Assembly (NCBI GenBank): GCA_943735955.1
Contig: OX030958.1
Span: 4,071,031 to 4,135,030 of the forward strand
DNA: 64,000 nt
Direction: 5' to 3'
DNA from: Piscicola geometra
Taxonomy: Eukaryota; Annelida; Clitellata; Hirudinida; Piscicolidae
A program made the position numbers and the translations under genes. How positions within the stretch are numbered: the first letter of the stretch is position 1; every line of letters starts with the position of its first letter. Of the stretch, positions 56,793-64,000 are shown in pieces. The notes under the pieces were generated by a model. The model was not told where the DNA came from. It made no database searches and saw only the letters and a list, made by a program, of their open reading frames with translations.

Positions 56793-59700
56793 TCAGAATC
56801 CCATTTGAGCCTTGACAAGGGAATGGAAGTTGGTGAGCATCGTCGCAGACTCTCTTTCATCACTCACGTACACGAAACCTTCTTCCTTTCTTTTTCCAAA
56901 TCGACCCCCTAAAGTGCCGATCTCTCCAGATCCACTGTTCTCTTCTGCAGCGGCCAAAACATTATTCGCCATTATTTCTAGTGTTTTATTAACCGCCATG
57001 TTACTCTTTGTACTCGCGTTCTTACCCACAATTTCTAAGCATATAAAGCTTCCTGTAATGACCAGAAGGTTAGATAGATTATTTGCTATTAAACTAAAAT
57101 CATGAAAAAAATTCATACATTTTATGTAAAAACAATTATGGCATTGAATATTGAGACAAAAGAATATTAAAACAATAGAATAATAAAAATAAATAAAAAC
57201 AACCTAAATAAATAAAATAATGATATTTTTATGATGAACAATGAACACAAATATGCTTAACCGTATTTGGGAGGGTTGATGAGAGGTGTTTGGCTGAAGA
57301 GACGCTCATTCGTCTGTAAACTGCACTCCACCTCTCTGCTTCTCACCAATACACACCCCTCCTTAAAAGAAAATTAAGAATTATAATTGTTAAATATATA
57401 TATTTATTTATTTTTGATAATCATTTAGTTTTAACGATAAATTATTTTTTGTTGAATCCTTATTTTTTTACGTTGGATTTATCATTATTATTTTAATATT
57501 GCATACTTGCTTGATGAGAAGAAGGAAGTTGTTAATGATGTTCTTGTGAGCCGAATCCTTTTGGAAAATCACTAGACACCTCTGTTTATCAAAGCAATAA
57601 TGTAAAGTCATTAAAAACAAAAGTTTGTATAAAGCAACTTGAAAGAAGATAAATTAAAATTTTTTGGTTAGCGGCTGCCATTTTGGCAGCCGCTCAAATA
57701 AATTTGTGGAATGAACGGTTTTGGGTATAATATATTAAAATTTTAGAATCTAAAGTCTAAATAAAAATTAAATTTAATTAATTAGAATGTTTTTAGTGCA
57801 AATGTTGGTTGTTTTGAATCTGTCGAGAATGGCCGCAGCAGACCAAGATGGCCGCAGGGAATCAAAGCGCTCAAGGAGAAAGGATAAAGGAGAAAGCTTT
57901 CCATAGCAGCAGCAGTACCAGCGTTGGCAAAGACTTCTCCTTCACCCTCTTTCGCAGCCTCGGCACCAGTGGCAAGACAGAAAATTGAGAAGAATGATGA
58001 TTGTGTTTTGAGGATGATGTGGTAATGATTGTGCTGTGGTATGAGTGTTGGTATTGTGGTGATGAAAGAATTTTTTATTTATGGTGATAGTGATTTTTTG
58101 GCGGTGATTGTCATGGTGGGGTGGGTGAGGTTGGATTATTGAGGTTGATCGTGTGTTTATATATATATATTAATTTATATATATACATATATTGGTAATG
58201 GTCTAAAAACCGTTTTATTTAACAAATTTATTTGAAGAGCGCCTTTGTTCACTTAGTAAAGGGCGCTATACAAATCATTAGTGATTGATTGATTGATTGA
58301 TATATTAATTAGCAATTATTAATTTAATAATCATCAATTTAAACCACCTCGTTGAGGAGAGGCGAGGGTAGTGCGTGTGTGAAGGGAACGAAGCTGGAGG
58401 AAGGGTTGCAGAAGATGGAGAGGCTGGCCGAAAGAGAGTTCAGGTGCCTTTCATAAGACGTGTCCTGTAGTTTTGGTGGTTTTTGGCACATGAGTGAATA
58501 AATAAGTAGAGAGAAAATTGACTAAAAATATATTATTAAAATTATTATTTTTAAAGGATAATAATTGCAAAATAAATACCGAGTTAAGGCAAAAAAGAAA
58601 TAGATTAAGTGGAATACTGACGACGGGGAGAATTGAATAGTTGAGCTGGTTGTTTGTGGTTGGAGTGAAGTCGTGGATGTTACTCCAGTTGTTGTTGTAT
58701 TCGTTCAGAGCTGCGCTGCTGAAATGTTCTGCGGTTGAGTGAAGTTGCAAGGAAGAGGTTGAATTTTACAGAAAAAAATTACTGATAAAAGCTTTTATTA
58801 TTTAACAACACAGATATTTTTATTCAGTTTTACCCTTATCTATTGATCAATCTAACTCACTCACCAGCGATCAAGGGGTAGTAGCATTGATAGCATTGGA
58901 AAGCTAGGTTTGTCGACGCCTCAATGGAGGGCTGGGACGTGCAGCAGAGATGAATCTATGGCAGATCAAAAGACTTCTTTTAAGAACTTATAAAATTAAA
59001 CTTATATAAGTCAACAAAAGATTTATTTAATTATTTTGTTACAAAATATTTTATATGTTAAAGATGAAAAGCTTTGTATAACAATCTATTTTCAATGAAA
59101 TTATTAAATTCCATGAGACCGACCTGCAATTTCTTGCAATCTCTAGTTCTGAGCTGCTGACAAGCGACCACCAGTTGACAATCGCTACTGTCCCGTATGA
59201 AACAGCTGTAAAGGGCAAATAGGGCGAGATACTTTGATTTCTAATAATTCATTTTCATTCTCTTTCTTACCATAAAACTTCCACAAATGTTAATTTTGTA
59301 TAAAAATTTATTTGATAAATTGACTCAAAAAATCTTTCTTGTTACCAATCACCTTGTCTTGACGGGAGCGATAAAAATGAAGCAGTCAAAGCATTCGTCA
59401 ATGGTGACTGACGACGAGTGGTCCATTAGCACGATGCTACATCCCTGTGTGTTGCGACAAAAGTTTTTTTGGCTCTTGAAATGAAATAGTAGCTTGAAGT
59501 AATTGGGTTTTTGAAGCCACTATTTAAATGTATAACAGTTTTGTAGTTAAATCTTGAGCGTTAAGGATTAACTACCAAAAGATTACCGGTTAATTTTTTG
59601 GTAGTTTTATAAAATGCAATAAATTGCAATATTTTTTTTATCTTGAGAAACCTTGCAGTTTTGAATAATGAATTGCTGTCCGTTGATAGAACCAGCGTTT

Positions 59701-59960
59701 TTTATGATTTTTTGATCCGTGAGGTTCTTAATGATGTAATCTTCTTTATTCAAGTTATCCCTTTTATCCCTGAAATTTAAGTCATTATTTTACAAAATTT
59801 AAATGAATTAATATTTTTCTCTAAAGACTTTCATAAAAACCACTAAACAAATATTCTCGAGAGCCTTTAACCATGAGTATTGCTTGACTGGAGCCTCTTC
59901 AATAGAAAAGCTAGAGCTTTTGAACCAAGGAAGTTTAAACTTGAACCATGCACATCCCAT
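56793..59960 (-). CDS. RP2: RP2, ARL3 GTPase-activating protein
   Basis: GAP for ARL3 in ciliary trafficking of lipidated cargo, mutated in human X-linked retinitis pigmentosa. Ten exons: 59960-59872, 59769-59652, 59444-59353, 59205-59124, 58955-58865, 58728-58622, 58464-58348, 57581-57507, 57361-57262, 57052-56793, giving 376 residues (human 350). The start MGC supplies the Gly2 myristoylation and Cys3 palmitoylation sites. A TBCC domain (about residues 26-170) includes KQYSW, SINGQQFIIQNC and QQLRTRDC, whose arginine (R119) matches the human arginine finger R118. NNNWSNIHDFTP and a C-terminal NDK-like part (from about RCLVIFQKDSAHKNI) end in KAQMGF, close to human IQMGI. Exon 7 (39 residues) is weakly conserved but fits in phase on both sides. 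All key sites are intact. Confidence 0.93.
57670..57694. repeat. 10-bp perfect inverted repeat in RP2 intron 7
   Basis: AGCGGCTGCC, a 5-base loop ATTTT, then GGCAGCCGCT. It is a GC-rich hairpin in AT-rich intronic DNA, about 90 bp upstream of the exon 8 acceptor on the coding strand. Confidence 0.85.
58232..58304 (-). mobile_element. Dispersed GTATAGCGCC repeat, copy 1
   Basis: Complement reads TCAATCAATCA, then TTTGTATAGCGCCC, then an AAGGCGCTC word, so it has a short inverted pair of GGCGCT words. A second copy in the opposite orientation is at 60100-60185. This motif resembles 3' parts of widespread invertebrate SINEs, but its class is not settled here. Confidence 0.5.
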
Positions 59961-60824
59961 CTTTTCAAATCAACTCTTTTCAATATTTGAATAACTTATA
60001 TTTTGGTATAATAGTCTGAAAAATATTGTTCTTGAATTTTAATATTAAGTATACTTTTTCAAATTAATTTAAGGCTTAAATTTTAAGCATTCATATGGCT
60101 TGCTTCAATCAATCAATCAATCCCTAAAAATTAATAATTTGTATAGCGCCCTTCGTCAAGTTAGAATCTAACTGTTAGATGCTCATTTAGATTAGTTTGA
60201 CACTAACATAATAAGATATATATTTGATAATGTCTATAATAATCTTTCAAATTGAAAACATTGAACTTCAATGATTGAAGTGTTAGAATTATTAATTATG
60301 AAAATGGTTGCTATGAACGCGTTGATATGCTATAGTGTTGAGCTAAGTTGACATTTTACATTATACCATATAAAAAGTTAAAAATTCAGAGATAAATGAA
60401 AATTTATTTTTAAATAAATTTGTTAATTCAAATTAAATTTGTATAAACTTTTTTCGAGAATGAGGCTGGTTTTCAAATAGAGATCGCACACGGATCAGTT
60501 TGAAAACTTGCGGTCATAGATGGTTGTTTGTAGGGTATCTATGCTTGCGGTTCATTCAGTAACTTTCATTTCTCAGCATCAAATGTGGATAGGCGTTTGA
60601 CAAATCCAACTGACAGTTCTTTCAGATATTATTGAGACGTTACGCCGTCACAATTACTGAGTACCAATACTAACATCCTCAGAAAGTCTTACGAAGGTTC
60701 TTTTAGTCGAAGGAATGACTTGCAAAATCGTTCATAGCTACTTAAATAAAAAAAGTTTTTTTCTCCAATTTTTTGTTTCTACTGACCATAAGATCGGTTC
60801 ATGAAGAGTTTACTAGTTACATGG
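59961..60824. other. Upstream of RP2; dispersed repeat
   Basis: AT-rich RP2 5' flank and the second dispersed repeat copy. No other gene is seen. Confidence 0.45.
60100..60185 (+). mobile_element. Dispersed GTATAGCGCC repeat, copy 2
   Basis: AATCAATCAATCAATC, then TTTGTATAGCGCCCTTCG, then diverged sequence, matching the complement of copy 1 at 58232-58304. It is shorter and more decayed at its 3' side. Confidence 0.5.
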
Positions 60825-61067
60825 AGAGCGGGGATGGCTTAGATGGCAGACGTCGGACTTGCGACTCAAAGGTTGCCTGTTCGAATCCCTGATAGGCAAC
60901 CGTGAACTATCATATACCTAGTGTATATGATGCGGTGTTTAAGACGTATGCATTGTGAGATGTGTGGAGTGGCGGCCTGACGCAAAAGAACCATGGTTCT
61001 TATTATCTTTGTAACATGGCCTGCGTCTGTCAGGCTGTGAATAGTATAAACCAATAAAAAAAATATT
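60825..61067 (+). mobile_element. tRNA-derived SINE, copy D (near full length)
   Basis: Nearly identical to copy C from GAGCGGGGATGGCTTAGATGG through the B box and CATATACCTAGTGTATATG, to CATGGCCTGCGTCTGTCAGGC and an AATAAAAAAAA tail. It lacks the TGTACGTCG part of copy C by a small deletion. The high similarity suggests recent activity. Confidence 0.85.
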
Positions 61068-61867
61068 TTTAGTATATTTAGCGTTTCTATTGTTTATAAA
61101 ACTAACTAAAGTAATCAGATTATAAATAGGAGCAGAACCACTACTCAAAGTAATAATTGTACTTTCAGTAATTATATTAGTGTAATTATTATCAGCTATG
61201 GTCTTTTCGATAAAATTTAGATGACAAGTCCTGTGAGGCTCAAATTTGATATACTCATTTTTTTATAAATTTTATAAATAAAAAACTTAATCTTAAAAAC
61301 TGTTGAGAAAGATTTATTAAGGGTTTGAAAGTTTTATCGTGTTATATTGCAAATAAATCGATAAATTAATAAAGTTTTATCAAGAAATTCTCTGATGAAA
61401 TTAAACAATATACCGAAATTTTTAGAAAAATCCACTGATACTGTGAATCAATTGTAAATTAATGTGAGAAGCTAATCAATTTGAAGCAGTTTCAATAATC
61501 TTTCGAATTAACTCTGAGAAAGTATTATTTCTCTTGTCGTCAAGTTTGAATAATTCAACCACCAGAATTTGATTTAAAATCAACTATAGTTTGTTTCACT
61601 AATAAAAAATATAATGTTTATTCTGAAAGTTAATTTGTATTAAATAGTCGTAAATAAAGTTTCAAAGTTGTGTAAGAAGATGAAAAATATAGTTTATTGA
61701 ATATTATAAAGAGAAGGAAAAATATATATTCAAGTTATAAGTATCTTAAAGTTCGAATGAAGCTGGAACGAGTGAGATAAGTGAACAGATAAAAATAAAC
61801 TTATTTAAATATTTCTTCAAAAACTGAAGAATTTGGAAAAATATTTGGCTCAATTCAGATAATCAAA
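61068..61867. other. Upstream of the FN3 gene
   Basis: AT-rich 5' flank; no promoter element or other gene is recognised. Confidence 0.4.
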
Positions 61868-63969
61868 ATGTTTCGTTTATTATTTGGATTGACTTTCTTT
61901 AGTTTCTTCTTCCTTCAGCAAATACTGGATGCCTCTACTGCGACAACAAAAACTGACTTAAATTCAACCACTAAAACGACATCTACAAATGATATCAATG
62001 ATAAAACCATTGAGAATATTTCTTCTGAATCTTCAAAAACTAATCAAGACAAAATATTTAAAACTTCAACCACAATGCCCACAACAACAAAAATGTATAC
62101 ATCAGAAGACTCAAGCACAACAAATCCTCCAACGTCACTTACTCCATCTATTATAACTCCAAAACCTACAACGTCAATTACAACTTCTCTTGCCCTTACT
62201 ACTCCTAATAACACTCAATACACAAAAAAGCTTACAACAATGAAGGAAGTTCAGAAATTGAGTAATAAATTTGAATTTTAAAATTTCATTATTAATTTAT
62301 TCATTTTATTACCCAAAAAGCCGAAAAATATTTAAAAGTATTATTCAAAACAATTCTTTAAGCGTGAAGTATTGATCTTGTTGAAACAACAAGTTTACTA
62401 CGCAAGAATGCTGTCAAAATAATAAAAATTTTAGCTTCAATTTTAATATATTTTTTATTAAATATTATACCTAGTTAATAATAATTAATCCAAAAAACAT
62501 ACTCTTAGACAACGACACAAAAAAACTATACTAGTGCACTGAAACTACAACAATTACAACTACAAAAATCCCACTTCAACCATCCCAGCAGTAAGTTTCA
62601 AAAGAGATCTTACAAACAACTCTGTAGTCAAACTAGACTTTGAAACTTCTGCCCTTTTCAACCTTTCCAATTTCTCAATCAATCTTTCAGTCAACGGAGC
62701 TTATTACAACAAAACTGAATTAGGAAAGCAACAAAGTTCAAGCACAAAGAAAGCTTCAATTTTGGTGAGGATTATTTGTGTCATGTAATTCAAACCAACA
62801 TTTTAATGGAACACTTTACTTTTTTAAAAGTTTCGAAGATTCTTTCATACTTAGCGCAATACTTGAAAGCATTTAAGCAACAAAAGAAAATTAGTACCAC
62901 ATTCATATTTTTCTGGTATAAACCTATTTTTCAATTCTTCCAGGTGTTTGGTCTAGTTCCAGGAGCCATCCACAACATAAGCCTTTCTATATCAAAGTCT
63001 ACCCTCAATACCATTGTCATAACCGGTTAGATTAGCTAGAATAACTTTAATATCTTTAAATCTTAAATAACTTTATATAAGAAATATCTTTAAAAAACTC
63101 TTGTGGCTAACAATTGTTATAGTTTTAGTAAAAACATAATCCCTGGCCACAGATTATAACATTTCAGCATCACTCTTATAGCCCACACAAATCTCACTAA
63201 CACTGGAACCATTTTTTCTCTCACTTACCCCTGAAATCACGCTCATTAAACAACCATCTTTCCTCATAATAAGACCACTAGTAAAACCATTTAAACAGTC
63301 ACCACTTCAACCATTACAAAATCAACTACCACTTGCGCAAACCCTTTTACTGCAACCATCACAAAATCAACAACTTCTAAACACCAGCAAAAACAATCTA
63401 TTAAAAATCTACACATACAGCACAATAATCACTATAACTTGCAGCACCACAACCACTTGCACCTCCAACACCACCTTCAGCTCCTCGGGAAGCGTGCGGT
63501 ATCAGGCGCATCAGTGAAAGCGAAACGACCGCGTGTTTTACTTGGAGGCAAGAAGGAGGCTTCGATGCTTATGAAATACATCGGAAAAACCAAGCGGTTT
63601 ATAAAGAATTCAAGTATCAACAAGTAGATGAAAGTGTGGGGTTTGTAGATTCAGACCAAAAAGATAATGACGGAGGTAAACTTGATGGTGATGTTGACGT
63701 TGATGATTTAGACGAACACAAAGTAACTGTAAGAACAAATGATGATTCAAATAGAATAAATGAGGGAGAAAAAAATGAAAATAACGGTCTTAATGATAAT
63801 AATGATGATGTTGATACAAATACAACTTTTGAGAATTGTAAGACTTCCGAAGATGCAATAATTGAAGGGTGTCTGAGTGATTTGACGCCTGGAAAAACTA
63901 TCGAGTTTGAAATTACGACAAAGTTTGCGAATTTGTCTTCAACTCCATTCCTCTTCATGGTTTCCACAA
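61868..63969 (+). CDS. Secreted or membrane protein with fibronectin III domains (5' part)
   Basis: Exons 61868-62261, 62589-62764, 62944-63025 and 63481-63969 join in frame (phases 1, 0, 1, 1); the last has a strong donor (A|GTGAGT), so the gene continues beyond the window. A signal peptide (MFRLLFGLTFFSFFFLQQILDA) is followed by about 105 Thr/Ser-rich, mucin-like residues. Next comes a first FN3-like domain (VSFKRDLTNNSVVKLDF..., VFGLVPGAIHNISLSI), then TAPREACGIRRI leading into a second (CFTWRQEGGFDAYEI ... LSDLTPGKTIEFEITTKF). The second is split by an acidic Asp/Asn/Glu insertion of about 85 residues. Many N-x-S/T sites fit an extracellular protein. FN3 arrays of this kind occur in receptor tyrosine phosphatases and adhesion proteins, but the C-terminal part needed to decide is outside the window. 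Confidence 0.7.
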
Positions 63970-64000
63970 GTGAGTCAAATTACTACTTAATGGATTTTAT

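Noticed and set aside
57845..57985. Additional RP2 exon
   Set aside because: No good acceptor/donor pair in phase, and exons 7 and 8 already align with the human protein when joined directly.
61868..62281. Complete 137-residue secreted Thr-rich protein
   Set aside because: Its stop is bypassed by a donor at 62262 (TTGA|GTAATA) that joins in phase to the FN3 exons; kept only as exon 1.

Overview
The window is AT-rich nuclear DNA from an invertebrate animal. Genes are split into many short exons by GT-AG (and a few GC-AG) introns, simple repeats are abundant, and there are tRNA-derived SINEs and a tRNA gene with its own poly-T stop. The gene set (TOP3B, RCL1, LMO4-type, Pur-alpha, RP2, an ASB protein, a DUF4211 protein) is that of a ciliated bilaterian. 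A spiralian (annelid or mollusc) would fit, but that is inference only.

Layout. 0-4 kb: microsatellites, two minus-strand coiled-coil exons and an ambiguous exon next to a 17-bp minisatellite. 6.5-10.3 kb (minus): a three-exon, glutamine-rich DUF4211 protein (QSER1/PRR12-like), with its probable promoter at 10.6-10.75 kb. 12.8-13.6 kb (plus): an intronless secreted protein with four cysteine repeats, interrupted in the middle by an in-frame TAG followed by CTA, a possible stop-codon readthrough gene. 14.8-20.6 kb (plus): DNA topoisomerase 3-beta, 16 exons, complete. 22.8-26.2 kb (plus): RCL1, 10 exons, complete. 26.2-45.2 kb: gene-poor, with two orphan exon-like segments, a tRNA-Gln(CTG), long AC and AT microsatellites and a 39-bp minisatellite. 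45.2-48.7 kb (minus): an LMO4-like LIM-only protein with long low-complexity tails. 51.3-52.5 kb (minus): an ankyrin/SOCS-box protein. 52.9-55.4 kb (plus): Pur-alpha, 9 exons. 56.8-60.0 kb (minus): RP2, 10 exons, with an intact N-terminal MGC. 61.9 kb to the end (plus): the 5' part of a secreted or membrane protein with fibronectin III domains.

The genes are unrelated housekeeping and regulatory genes, not an operon or pathway. RCL1 acts in 18S rRNA processing, TOP3B in DNA/RNA topology, Pur-alpha in nucleic-acid binding, RP2 as the ARL3 GAP of cilia, and the LMO4-like and DUF4211 proteins in transcription.

The most interesting signals are two. First, the UAG-CUA interrupted four-repeat secreted gene. 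Second, a window-wide pattern in which GT/GGT/GAT-rich repeats lie at the 5' ends of introns and CA/CAC/ATC-rich repeats at the 3' ends, so that the two ends of an intron can pair; one PURA intron has a 15-nt perfect match. Exon boundaries were worked out by hand from splice consensus, reading-frame continuity and remembered family sequences; no database search was run.
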